Origin: Gamarada debralockiae
Lineage: Eukaryota > Ascomycota > Leotiomycetes > Helotiales > Hyphodiscaceae
Direction of reading: 5' to 3'
Assembly: GCA_002803225.1 (NCBI GenBank)
Contig: NXFV01000964.1
Span: 186,001-250,000 of the forward strand
DNA: 64,000 nt
In this document: positions 44,023 to 55,375 of the stretch, piece by piece
Position numbering within the stretch: position 1 is the first letter of the stretch
Layout: each line of letters starts with the position of its first letter
The notes under the pieces: model-generated
Told to the model about the DNA's origin: nothing
Database searches by the model: none
The model's input: the letters and a program-made list of their open reading frames with translations, nothing else
Translations under genes and position numbers: made by a program

Positions 44023-46207
44023 AATGAATTTGGTTTGTATTTTTGCATGTATCTTTGAGTAATATTGAAGGGAATGAAGATGATCTGATTCCAAGCCACA
44101 AACTCTTGGGTCTTAGCTATTCTCTATATACGAAGTGATCGACATAGAGGACTCGACAATGACTCTCCATGTACGATCTTCTAAAAATGGGAATTTTCCA
44201 ACAGGCCACTTGGTGAAGATTGTATTTCATGCAGGAAGCCCATTGAAAAAAGAAATGTGATATCAGTCTACATTTCGGTATATCAAACCGTTCCCAATCT
44301 GGGATCGGGTGGGGCACACACAGTCGATTCGCAGAGGTCGGTAATTTTTAACGAAAATCATATGTGCTTGGAGGGGAAGAGTACTGCACTTGCCCAAAAA
44401 AGCGTCTCAATCTGGAACATACCGTAGACCCTCTTAAATTCGATGTGTTGATGTAATAGCAAGTCTGAGCCATAAAAAAAAATCAACCCAGGTGATTCGA
44501 GAATATCAACTTGACGAAATATCCTCCCTTTCGAGGTGTAGAAAGGGAGCATCGAACTTTCGTTTGCACGACTGACTTTGTCAATACGGTAACTCTGCAT
44601 TTCGCCCTACTTTGAAATTATAGTAGAAGGCCCGGAAGCACATACTTTTCGAGTGCAGATTGAAGCGGCGGTCAACTTAACGCGCAACCTCTGGCTTAAT
44701 GAAGGACGCCGAAATCGCCGCCTGTGAATCCGAGAAATTCAAAGACAGGGGTCCAAAGGCTTGCAAGCCAAAATCATTCCCAGCACCCGGTTACCAGACT
44801 CCAAGATCGAGCAAAAAGCACTGTCAATACGAGCGGGGTCAGATCCTAGTCTCGATGTTCGAGACCTAAGGGTTCTTGTGTAACCACGCTGGATTTTTGG
44901 TAGGTCCGCCGGGTTTGGAGCTTGCATATCCGGCGCGTGGTTTTTGCTGTCGACAGTCGTGTACTTAACTCTGTCGAAATGTCGTTGGGTGAAGGTTAGA
45001 TGTGCCTTCCTTGTTTGAGCTGAAGTGTGACATAAAATTGACGTTGCTTTTTGCGGCGTACCCGGCTTCGAGAAGAGTGGGACATGGCCAGCCCTGAACC
45101 ACTGGGATGTCGTGCGGTGACGCTGAGAAGCATACATGGCTTCGGGCATGCTTGCTGATCCTGCATTATCACACAGCTCTAGATCTCTCGATGCTGTTTT
45201 TGTTGTTCGTCGGTATAAAAGGACCCGTTGAAAATTTGGGAAGGGCTTCCGCCTCGCTTAAAGTCGCAACTACATCCTTCGGACGACCCGGGCCCGTGCA
45301 CGAATGAACGCTCTATGCTTAAGTGCATGTTTGACATTGCGTGTGACCGTGGGAAGCAATGTCATTGACCAGAGTTGCCGGGCATCTTTCTTCTGTTGGG
45401 CTCCTGCCCGTTGACAGGCAAGTTTTACCAACTCGTTCTTGTCTCCTTCCAAACTCTTCATGGAAAACATCATGAGATGATCTGCTCGTGTTCAGATGGG
45501 TCGATATTCTAGAATGGATCGGCCCGTAGATTTGAATTAGAACTCATATTTACCGGCATAGTGCCGAGTCTTGAAAGCTGGAGACGAGTTTGGCGGCTGC
45601 GGAAGGCTCTGTGAAGTGTATTTTGATGCAGGTTGAGCAGCATCGGTTCGTTACCATTGCAACGTCACGACTGGTGAGCATGGCATACGGAGAAGCCCTA
45701 TATGTATGACGATCGTTCCTCAAACGGTATTTGGAGGCTGAAGGCTTGAGATTTTAGTGCCATGCCAAGAGCCGAATTCTGTTTTCCAGACGCCTCTCGA
45801 CGTCCTGCAAACGCCCTCTCTTCACTGTCGTGCATTAATCCCTCAAAAGTGACCGCGAACTCACTCTCGCCTTCTATTTTCATATTCAAAGGAACATATT
45901 TTGTGCAGATATATAAAGGGTGTGTAGAACAAGTCAGGGGCTGCACCACCCCAGATCTTTCCGCAAAACTTTTGTGCGACGAATGGCTGCTTCAAGAAAC
46001 TCCAACAAACATGCCCATACCATGCCCATTCCCAAAAATCTCATGCGCCCGTGAAAACATGCCGCCGTCCTTCTTGGAAGGGTCTCTCTACCTTCCACCC
46101 GTAAAGCCTCTTCGACTCGTAATCGCATCGGTATGGCTCTTGTGTCACGTTGACTGCCCTGCCATCGGTCGAAAATATGGCTGCATTTGACTGAATCGTG
46201 GTTCCGT
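44023..46207. other. Spacer without a supported gene
   Basis: TATAAAA at 45214-45220 precedes a 36-codon frame from the ATG at 45304 (MNALCLSACLTLRVTVGS). Frames of 136-142 codons occur on either strand (44739-45149 and 45762-46190) without domains. None is convincing. Confidence 0.4.
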
Positions 46208-47557
46208 TTAAAGGGTTAGAATCCGTCTGGTTAAAGGCAGGTTGCCGGTAGTTGATTTGACTTCGAATTGATTAAACTGGCCCTGGTCTTTTGGGTTGAT
46301 GGCGAAGACCATTCCATGCTAGCTTTCATCTTTTTTGACGACTGAACTCCGGTTAGCTGTAAATCATTCATTGGGATCGAAAGATCGAACATGTGAAACC
46401 ACAATGGCTTGCTAGCATCTTTCACTAAGTAATCGACAAAGGTGATAGGGTTGCTTATGAAAATTGGTTTGAGACCTGTATCGAAATTATTATTCATTTT
46501 GAACGTGTATCAAAATCATTGGATGTTAATGTAAGATTGGTCTGGAAGAATCTAAATCGCACAGTATCTCGCACAGCCCCGTTGACAAACGATGGCTCGT
46601 AAGCCATCATGCCGTCCTTGCCCACTACGACGTGATGCGTTGGTGAAGAAGCGGATCCGGTTTGTGTGCCTGTGCCGTGCAGCGTCCGTTCCTCTATTTT
46701 GGTAGTTGTGATGGTACTGGCTCCTCCATTGATGATTGATGTGAAAGTTCAAGTAACAGTGGTTAAGACGGGGGGCCGCGGGTGTAAGGATCCGAAGCGT
46801 AGTGAGTCGCAACATTGGCGATTGCGATCGTATTAACACTGCCGTTATTATAGAAGATCCAAGAGTTAGTAATCACTCATTCAGTTTGAAAGATTCTACT
46901 CCTGAGACATGATTCATAAGTCCTAGCTCTTGAAACAGCCCAGGATAGGAAATATTCTAACCCGAATAACTTACATCTTTGATGTCACCATTTCAGTCAC
47001 AGTCACAGGAGTGGAGTCGTCTTGGATGCTCTCAGTGGAGTCATCAGTTGTATAGTCAGCGGGTGCATCGGACTGAGGGCTCAGTACATCGACAGTTGTC
47101 GTAGTCGCTGCTGCTGAATCGTCAACCATAGGTGGAGACGCGACACTTTGGTCGAACAGTAACGTACTCGACGAAAGGTTGGAGCGCAGGCATCAATAGC
47201 ACTACTAGCAATTGATGATGTCGCTACTTCTGCCGCTTGATTTTGAGTTACAGGAACAACAGATGGAGCTGCTTGGGTTTGATTTCCACAGAGTTGCCGT
47301 GACTTGAGTTGCACCGCCGGGATTGTCAACCCCAACATTGCTGGTGACTATTTGAGTGACGGTAACAGGTGGAACGGCAGCTGCTTGATGTCCTCCCACA
47401 GTGGCAGTGACCGTACCCTGACCTGCATTGTCACCGCCAGGAGTGCTTGTAATCGCCTAAGTAACTGTGACAGTGCCTTGAGCGCAAGCGCCCTCGTCGG
47501 GGAGACCGCAGCAAAGCATGTGAGCAATGCAACAACGATGATTACCGACTGCTTCAT
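46208..47557 (-). pseudogene. Disabled extracellular cupredoxin gene
   Basis: The ATG at 47557 opens a signal peptide (MKQSVIIVVALLTCFAAVS). A Thr/Val-rich repeat region follows in another frame (QGTVTVT, TVTATVGGHQAAAVPPVTVT) and is cut by TAG at 47457-47459, where CAG would fit. Further on, cupredoxin signatures appear: HHVVVGKDGMMAYEPSFVNG (first copper His), NNNFDTGLKPIFISN, KPLWF, and HGMVFAINPKDQGQF with the last His and Met ligands, ending at TAA 46208-46210. At least three frames and several stops are needed to follow it. Intact relatives are secreted, GPI-anchored copper proteins of the cell wall. The gene is clearly dead as sequenced; exact exon structure is unclear. Confidence 0.6.
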
Positions 47558-48691
47558 TTTAGATAATTAAAATATAATGAACGATTGGGGCAAAGGAAAT
47601 GAGGACCAGGTGGTTACATTCTGAAACGCAAATGGGGCGACGAGGATATAAACCCTCTTGTTTGAAGGCTCCATTGCTTGAGGACGAGGATCAAGATTGG
47701 ATGCAACTCCACCAATACAGGAATCCATAATTGAGCTCACCATTTCCAGAAAAAATAAGTGTGTTTTTACTTGACTTTGCTGTTGATAGGATGACAGAGG
47801 AGGTCGGAAAAGTGTGATGAATTGAGACGCACTCGCCTTTCTTACATGGAAAGGCGTGTGGGAGCGAACCATTGGCAAATTCAATTGAACGGGCTTAAGT
47901 CCGCGTTTGAGCCGCATCCTCGCCCGCTGGAAGAGTAAAAACTTTTAAGGTGATTGGCGATTGTGCAACAGATGTGGCTCTGGAACTGTCTCCAGGCGAT
48001 TTGCCCCATCATCGTGACTTGCTAGTCAGTGGGGACATGCAATGATTTGAAGGATGGGGAATTAGAGCGCAGTGTAACCAATTGTGCTCAATTTAAACCC
48101 AGGGGAACTCAATTGTTAAAAAACATGGGTTTGGTGAGAAGGATTCGGGAGGATCGAGCCTGCTGCTATTCGCGATTTCATGACGAAGGAGCCGCACAAC
48201 ATTTTACCTTTATCCCATCTACATCCATTCCTCATCCAAAATGCTCATTCCACTTGGATTGCGGATGAATCTATCACGTGTGTTTGAGGAAGTGCCGTCG
48301 AAGTTGTTCGTCGGTATCCGCTTCGGAAGCAAGCATATCGAAACGTTGCAGGACGCGATCGCGACTTACAAGCTAAAGTGAGTGGAAAGAGTTGGATAAA
48401 GGCCTGAGCGGAGAATCCTAAGAACTTGAAACTCACATAAGCATAATTGCTCGAGGTGGCAAGTGTATCTGGATCTTCACTTGAACAATTGGGGATCATA
48501 CTGTTTGTGTGAAAGAACGAACGTAGGCTCGCTTGACTGGAACATCGTGAGATTCCGTGGAGTCACTCGGCGAGCTCCTCTCTTGCCGAGCTCCAAAAAA
48601 GGGAAAAGTTGCAAAATATCTAGAGATTGAAGAAGAGGTTGAAAGTAATAAAAAGAAGAAAATGTAAAAACATGCAACAAATGAATTGTAG
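47558..48691. other. Intergenic spacer
   Basis: Upstream flank of the dead cupredoxin gene, without a supported gene. Confidence 0.45.
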
Positions 48692-48769
48692 CGACACCGA
48701 TGAGATTTGATCATGCCCCCGAAAGGATCAACTTAGCAGGCTGACGTTAGACCACTCTACCACAGTGCC
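48692..48769 (-). tRNA. tRNA-Ser(GCT)-like, degenerate
   Basis: On the minus strand an acceptor stem GGCACTG / CGGTGTC, a D-arm GTAGAGTGGTCTAAC and an anticodon arm TCAGC-CTGCTAA-GTTGA (anticodon GCT) are in the right order and spacing over 78 nt. The T arm is poor: the B-box region reads GATCAAATCT instead of GTTCRANTCC, and its stem pairs badly. This is best read as a tRNA-Ser(GCT) pseudogene or a strongly diverged copy. Confidence 0.5.
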
Positions 48770-50144
48770 TATGCTGTGTTTGATTCCAAAAGTTCTTATT
48801 TAAATATATGCACCCCATGGGCTCAAGCCGAGAATTTCCTGCAGTATACACCACGACTTCTCCTAGGCTTCTACAAAACTAGATGGCTTCTAGGGGAAAC
48901 TCGCCAAATATCCAGGGCGGGGCAATTTTAGAGGGGCTGTTGGTCAGAATGCCCCTGTCGATCTTCTTGGGTCTAAAAATAGGAACGTGTGCTCGCGGAA
49001 GCTTCCGCCACCGCTGAACAAGAGCTCTTCAAACCCTCTCCTAATTTAAGAGACTACGGTATCTCAAAGTTGCTTCCATACACATCGTCTCAATTATCTG
49101 AACGTGATTTGGACTTCTGAATGTCTGGTCATATTTGAGTGTTTGAGCAGAGTATCGATCACGTGCCAAAACCACTCGTCTTTCCAGCCCCTGAAGTTCA
49201 ACAGCTATGGAGTGAAGAGCTAGACAACTTCGCTATCATAGTAGATATCTCAACCCAATCCTATGGGACTCCTTGCGACCTCTGCTGCTGAGTTGAGAGC
49301 AAAATCCGCCGTTTCTAGGATACTCCTATGTCCTCATTCCTCTCCAGATCGCGACCCCCAATTGTACTCCTTACTTGTACAAGTGTTCCCTGAATAAATT
49401 ACCCAAGCAAGCCTCAAAATGCACTTCAAATACATCATCACACATGTTAAATGCCAGGTCAACGTTGTACCATTTTCTCACGCTAAAACCTGATTTCCCG
49501 AGTCCAGGAGGTGAGAGTGGATCGATCTACCAACCACCTCAAAAAAAACAGCCAAAAGGGCGGGTTCACCAGCCATTCTTCATGAACATCTTAATCCCCA
49601 TCGGAGATTTTCTGATTCGAAACAAGCCTCAAAGTAACATCTGTCTTCAATTGAAAGACATAATTTTGTTTAATCTTTATTCATGAATCCTAAAGTTTCC
49701 ATCTGGTCAATTCATCAACGTACGACTCTCAGCCAGTATCCGCCTATCAATACCTAATCGGTCGATCAATCTATCGATAAGCCATCACCCTTGGTTTTGG
49801 CAACTTGAACCCAGGGTCGCCGCGGGTACTCCAGCTGTTCACGTTCAGCTCGTGCTCACCGTTGAGGACTCGACTTGACGAAGTCTTGCGCATTGCGACT
49901 CCTCCCAGAGAACCTCCTCGTTCGAATATCTCGTCGCATCAATTCGATAAGCCTCCCATCCGCGTACCTGTCATACGCGGAGTTCCTAGTCGTCAATCAG
50001 TGCGGGTATCCTTGCACCAGAAACTCTTCGCATGAATCTGCGAGTCCACAGCCAATATCAAACGAAACAATATAGATCAACTCCCATAAAGGAAAGAGTG
50101 ACCGAGCCAATTCATGCGACAATAAGGCTTTGCCAACATCCGCT
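48770..50144. other. Spacer and probable leader
   Basis: There is no recognisable gene. The last 400 bases before 50145 may be the 5' leader of the coiled-coil gene and contain short upstream ORFs. Confidence 0.45.
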
Positions 50145-51935
50145 ATGAGCGCAAGTCCACCAAACTTTGAATCCGCATTCTCCATTCCCCTTCCGAAACC
50201 TTCACATTCCTCATCCCAAATAAAGGATTACAAACACAGGAGGACGCTGTCCTCAATATCACCGTCGCGAAATTCGAGTCTGCAGAAAGTATGGGCGGAA
50301 GATTATTTTGATACGGAGGATTATGCTGGAGAATTCGAGAGCCCACATCACGAAAGCATTACGCCACCTCCCGCTGCTACTCTCACAACCGGACCCTTCC
50401 CAAGAAGTATACCGTTATCCGCAGACGAAGAAGTGTGTGCAGCGCGTCAAACAAGAACGCACCAGCGTTCATTGACAGCGCTATTACCCTTCCGCGCATC
50501 CCGCACTCGAACGAATTCTTCAAGTCCGCAGCGCTCGCCCACGAAGGAGAAGACCAAGGAGGAGGCGGACTTCATGCCTACACTTACGGGTGATAAGGAC
50601 GGGACTATCAGAGTTGCAGATAAGTCGAAAGGGGGACTCAGCTCGTGGTTCTCTGGGTCTTCAGCGCCTGTGTCTGTTGGTATACCGGTTGGAGAGCAGG
50701 AATCCTCGAGTCCATCCACCGCAACGTCGTCCAGAGATGGTTCGCCTGAGAGGCCGGCTGCGAAGCTGAAGAAACCACCGACACTGCCGAATCTCGATTC
50801 TTCAAGCAGTTTGAACAATTCTACCCCAACGAAAGGTCCAACTACAACGAGTACATCACGGTTCAACTTTTTCTCCTCACCCAAAACGCCTGTTCAAAAG
50901 ACAATCCAACTCCCACAATCCTCCCTCGATAACGATGAGTTTCTGACCCTCGACATAACCTCCGCTTTATTCCCCAACAACTCGCCCTCCGATCCATTCT
51001 CCCCCTCATCCTTCAAGAACCTACTCATGAACGCCGAAGGCCTCCTCCTAAAACTCCAAACAGCCTACAAACTCCGCACCCTCTCCCTGCACGAGCTCTC
51101 CTCCACCCACTCCGCCGTAACCGAAGAACTCGAAGAAGCCGAGACCCGCGCCCAGTGTCTCCGCTCCCAACTCGAAGATATGGCAACAAAAGTCGCTGAA
51201 CAAGATCGAACGATTGAGGACTTAGTTTCCCGGTTGGCGGTAGAGAAACAAGCCCGGGCTGAAGAGAAAGAGGCCCGTGAACGCTCTATTTTACTGGTGA
51301 AGGAGAGTAGGCAGGAGATGGAGGCCCTAAGGAAACGGGGGAGCTATTGTGAGCACGAGGATCTTGGGATTGCTCAAGCTGAGCGAACAAATGGAAAGAA
51401 TAGGGGGAAGAGGTGGAGACAGAGTGGAGGCAGTGATTTGAGTACGGAGAGTGACGCTGAGAGTGGCCCAGACTCAGTGTTTTCGAGATCCAGGAGTCCG
51501 ACTTTGACGACGAGTTCGGCGACGAGTACGATGACGACGGAATCGACGCCCGAACTTCTGCAAGCCTCTATCGCGAGAATGGTTACCAACCCGAACCGCT
51601 CCCCTACGCAACCCCAATCGACGAATACAACCCCCCGCCCTAAACCCGTTGAGCGACCCTCCACCTTCCAGAAAATTCTCAAGGGGATCTCCACAACTTC
51701 CGAGCCCGAGCCTGTGAGGGAGAGTGGGAGTGAAAGAGATGTAGTAGATGATATGTTCGGCGGCGTGGGGATGGGGGAAACAGGATGCGAGAATTGTAGA
51801 GGGAAAGACGCGAGTGTGGCTTGGGATGCGGTGGGGTTGTTGAGAGCTGAGAATAGGGGGTTGAAGGATAGAGTTGGGGCGCTTGAGGGGGCTGTGGAGG
51901 GGGCTTTGGATTTGTGTGTAGGTTTGAGACTTTGA
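50145..51935 (+). CDS. Coiled-coil protein of unknown function
   Basis: Single exon of 596 aa from the ATG at 50145. The first 290 residues are Ser/Thr/Pro-rich and disordered, with short conserved-looking islands (SSLQKVWAEDYFDTEDYAGE; FLTLDITSALFPNN). A coiled coil follows from roughly residue 310 to 420 (SAVTEELEEAETRAQCLRSQ and VAEQDRTIEDLVSRLAVEKQ). The C-terminal 50 residues contain a CENC pair and a second short coil (LLRAENRGLKDRVGALEG). I know no defined function; similar fungal proteins are annotated as hypothetical. A scaffold or septation-related role is only a guess. The intact frame and even codon use make the gene secure. Confidence 0.85.
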   Translation: MSASPPNFESAFSIPLPKPSHSSSQIKDYKHRRTLSSISPSRNSSLQKVWAEDYFDTEDYAGEFESPHHESITPPPAATLTTGPFPRSIPLSADEEVCAARQTRTHQRSLTALLPFRASRTRTNSSSPQRSPTKEKTKEEADFMPTLTGDKDGTIRVADKSKGGLSSWFSGSSAPVSVGIPVGEQESSSPSTATSSRDGSPERPAAKLKKPPTLPNLDSSSSLNNSTPTKGPTTTSTSRFNFFSSPKTPVQKTIQLPQSSLDNDEFLTLDITSALFPNNSPSDPFSPSSFKNLLMNAEGLLLKLQTAYKLRTLSLHELSSTHSAVTEELEEAETRAQCLRSQLEDMATKVAEQDRTIEDLVSRLAVEKQARAEEKEARERSILLVKESRQEMEALRKRGSYCEHEDLGIAQAERTNGKNRGKRWRQSGGSDLSTESDAESGPDSVFSRSRSPTLTTSSATSTMTTESTPELLQASIARMVTNPNRSPTQPQSTNTTPRPKPVERPSTFQKILKGISTTSEPEPVRESGSERDVVDDMFGGVGMGETGCENCRGKDASVAWDAVGLLRAENRGLKDRVGALEGAVEGALDLCVGLRL

Positions 51936-52588
51936 CCTTCTCAACTGGGGAAGTCAAGCATGCTGGTCCTGAAGTGAGGGAACGTGGAGAGATGACGCCT
52001 AGGATAAATTGTAGATACGCATGGGCTGGGTGCATTGGTCGAGGTATGGATGGTAGGATAGATGGGGCTCGCGGTATACCCGTTTGATGCTGGCGTTCTG
52101 GACATTCTTTGCGGATATTTATCACTATCTTGGATTGGACTGGATGGTCTGGGTACCCACTGGTGGTATAGAAAGAGCATAGCTCGAATGCAATCATTAC
52201 TTCTGGTTACATCTCTTCTCGTTAGGAACTGCGAAGCAAGGATCACTGAACTTGCCCTAGTAATTGTGCCTTTTTAGTCCTAGAGCTTAGGTCAGTCATC
52301 GAAAACGCACTCTAAACAGTGAGCATGAAGAGTTAGGGACATTGCACGGTTCACACCATTGCATCTAGAAGGGCACAATTGTAAGGATCATAATGTGATT
52401 TCATTTGATCATAAAATGGCAAAGACAGCAATGCAAAGCATACTATCATAATCCATCTTCTCATAACTAACGCTCCAAAGATCGTGGTTTCGGGTCCGAT
52501 GAGCCATCACTCGTACGCCTTGCTGCAAACACCCATACACCTATCCCAATAGAATATGTGTACTCTGGCAGCGGATTAAGAGGCCTGC
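51936..52588. other. Spacer between convergent genes
   Basis: 3' ends of the coiled-coil gene (plus) and the ALA synthase gene (minus). I see nothing else. Confidence 0.5.
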
Positions 52589-54485
52589 TTAAGCAGCAGT
52601 AGAGACAGCCCTAGCAGTCTCCTTCGTCTCCCTCTCTAAAAGCGCCTCCATGACACCCACCGGCCCACCAGCCTTCATCTCCTTAACTACTTTATCGACG
52701 CCCAGCTGCTGGTCCGTCCAAAGCGGTTCCACCTCCCCCTCCCCCTCAACCCCCACACCAATAAAACCTCCTTCCTTAGCCCAATCGCTCGTTCTCTTAA
52801 TCCCCAATTCCGTGAAAACAGAATCAATTGCGGAGACTAAGTGCTCCCGGTATTCGCGAACGTGGCCAGGGGTAGGAGTGATGCGTAGGCGCTCTTGACC
52901 GACGGGAACGGTCGGGTAATTGATGGATTGCACGTAGATGTCATATTTTTCCAACAGCAGGTCGGAGGCTCTTTTCGCGAGCTCGGCGTTCCCGACCAAT
53001 ACGGGGATAATGTGCGATGGGTTAGGAATCACGGGAATATCGCGGGCGGAAAGCGAGTCCTTTACTGCGCGTGTATGGAGTTGTTGGAGACGACGATCGC
53101 CTTGGTATTCCATTTGATATTCAATAGCGGTTTTTGCGCCAGCCATGGTTGCGGGTGGGAGGGAGGTCGTGAAGATGAACCCTGGTGCCAAGGAGCGGAT
53201 TGTATCGACCATTTTGGTTGAGCCAGCGATGTAGCCGCCTACGCAACCATAAGCCTTTCCAAGTGTACCGGTAATGATGTCGACGCGGTCTTGGATCGTG
53301 CCTTTTGGACGTCCGGCGAGATGGGCTTCGTAATCGAGATGTTCGGCCACTCCAGCGCCGTGTGGTCCGTACATGCCAACGGCATGAACTTCATCGAGAA
53401 AGGTAATGGCGCCGTATTTCTCGGCCAGATCACAAATTCCTTCGATTGGACCGATGGATCCGCACATGCTGTAGACAGACTCGAAAGCTATGATTTTCGG
53501 GACGTGGGTCGGGAGGCTGGCGAGCTTGGCTTCCAAGTCCTCCAAGTCATTGTGCTTGAAGACTAGTTTCTTTGCGCCGGAGTGGCGGATGCCTTGGATC
53601 ATGGAGGCATGGTTCAAACTGTCAGACAAGATCACGCAGTCAGGCAGTTTAGATCCCAATGTTGCGAGAGTGGCATCGTTTGCTACGTAGCAAGACGAAA
53701 ACACCAATGCTGCGTCCTTGGAGTGCAGTTTCGCAATTGTGGCTTCGAGGCTTACGGCATGTTGATTATGGCCGGAGATATTTCGGGTTCCGCCTGCGCC
53801 GGCACCGTACTCATCGAGGGTTTCGTGCATGGTTTTCAAGACTTGCGGGTTGCGTCCCATTCCCAAATAATCGTTGGAGCACCACACAGTGACCTTTTCC
53901 TCCTTGCTTGACATATGAGCTCGAGGGAATTCCTTGGCGAGACGATTGATGTTGTTGAAGTAGCGATAGGATTTATCTTTGTGCTTCTTGTCCAGCTCAT
54001 TATTGTAGAACTCTTCGTAATTGAATTTGGCCGCATCGTGATGCTTCGCGTGGCCCGGTTGACGAGTAGGTTTTCCATGTTGAAGATATTGGACTGTGGT
54101 GATGTCAGCATGCCAAATTCTCAAATCTCAACAGTTGATTCAACGCACCATTTTCACGTCCAAAGAGTGTATCCTCGACAGCTCTGGCCTCATGAGGTCT
54201 GCTGGTATGAAGCCTGGCCTTTCCGGAGTTGACTTTGCCAGAAAATGCTCGAATGGCTCCGAGGGCAGCAACGCCACCTAGCCCCACCTTTCCAGACTTT
54301 GCGGTCTGGACAGCGAGAGCCTTGCCCATGATGGGACAGCGACGAGCAATGGTCTGCAGATTGGACATGCTGCCACCGCCTGGGGAGGCATTGCGAGTGC
54401 TGGTGGAGAGAGAGCGAAGGGTGGCTGGAGAAGTCTTTTTCAAGAAGGGACACATGGACTTCGATTGACGAAGAACGGCGTCCAT
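52589..54485 (-). CDS. hem1: 5-aminolevulinate synthase, mitochondrial
   Basis: Two exons (54485-54149, 54093-52589) separated by a 55-nt intron give 613 aa. The enzyme condenses glycine and succinyl-CoA to 5-aminolevulinate with PLP, the first step of haem synthesis in the mitochondrial matrix. PLP-family blocks are complete: [55 protein letters not shown] equivalent [16 protein letters not shown], and TGTLGKAYG with the PLP lysine. The N-terminal 110 residues are basic and hydroxylated, fitting a mitochondrial presequence. They hold two Cys-Pro haem-regulatory motifs, MCPF (C12) and RCPIM (C50), known in this family to mediate haem feedback on import. The start at 54485 is the first ATG and precedes both motifs. 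Confidence 0.97.
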
Positions 54486-55375
54486 GATTGCGGAATTCGA
54501 TGGGTTCAAACGGGTGGTTTGCGGATTGTTGTGATATCTTTTGTGGCCAGATATCAGGGTGTGAGATGTGAGAGTGGGAGGAAAATAAAAGTTAGGGAAA
54601 CAGTCAAGATATGGTACGGTGAGGTCGGTTCGGCCGCAAACATCTCCGGCGAATAGCGAGTAATAACCATCAATACCGACCGGCTAATTGGTCAATTAAA
54701 TCCCACAATTTGTTAAACGTTTCCTGATGGAGGGAAGTCCCTGATTTTAAGGCCAATTGGATCGAGGGGCTGGACTTCTTTTGGTGGCTTGATCTTGTCA
54801 TCCCCAGCGGTCTGCCGGATGTCCTTGTATCCTTTCTCTTATTTGAAATTTTAGCTTCTACCTCACAGTCTTTAGACTGTTCGCCACTGACGGAGGAGAT
54901 ACTTTATTGTTTCCAACCGCACCCGAGGGAACAGCACAGATGTTGAATGTGGAGGATGCGGGGCGGGAGCTGGGCGCAGGATGGAAGAGGCTTTCAATGC
55001 CCCGATGTCTTGAATCAAGAATCGAGAAGCGTGTGGGTGGTGGCTCGAGGTATCCGAATCGAAACCTGCGCACTGTTAACTATGCGATGTTGTTGTAATA
55101 GTGAATTATCGAAATTCCGGGGGGCAAGTGTCTTCTCATCGAGGTACCTTGGGAACTTTCCCATCACGGTGGATGTTCTTTCATCCGCGGAGTGCGACTG
55201 TTCAAATGCGGCCAACCCATAATAACCTTATCAAGGAAATTGCAAGTCTTTGTTCATTGTTATCTCTATTGTCTACAATCAATCCCACAGCTTCCGATTC
55301 CTCTACCCCCACCTTCAAGTACTTGTATAGCACAGAGCGTGCATGTCCTCGGATCCCGCGAAAAACTTTGAAGTC
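54486..55375. other. Intergenic spacer
   Basis: Promoter side of ALA synthase and 3' flank of the dead coiled-coil gene. Frames of 63-117 codons show no domain. Confidence 0.45.

Noticed and set aside
45304..45414. 36-codon frame behind a TATA box as a small secreted peptide gene
   Set aside because: The N-terminus is only weakly hydrophobic, with no processing motif and no support beyond the TATA box.
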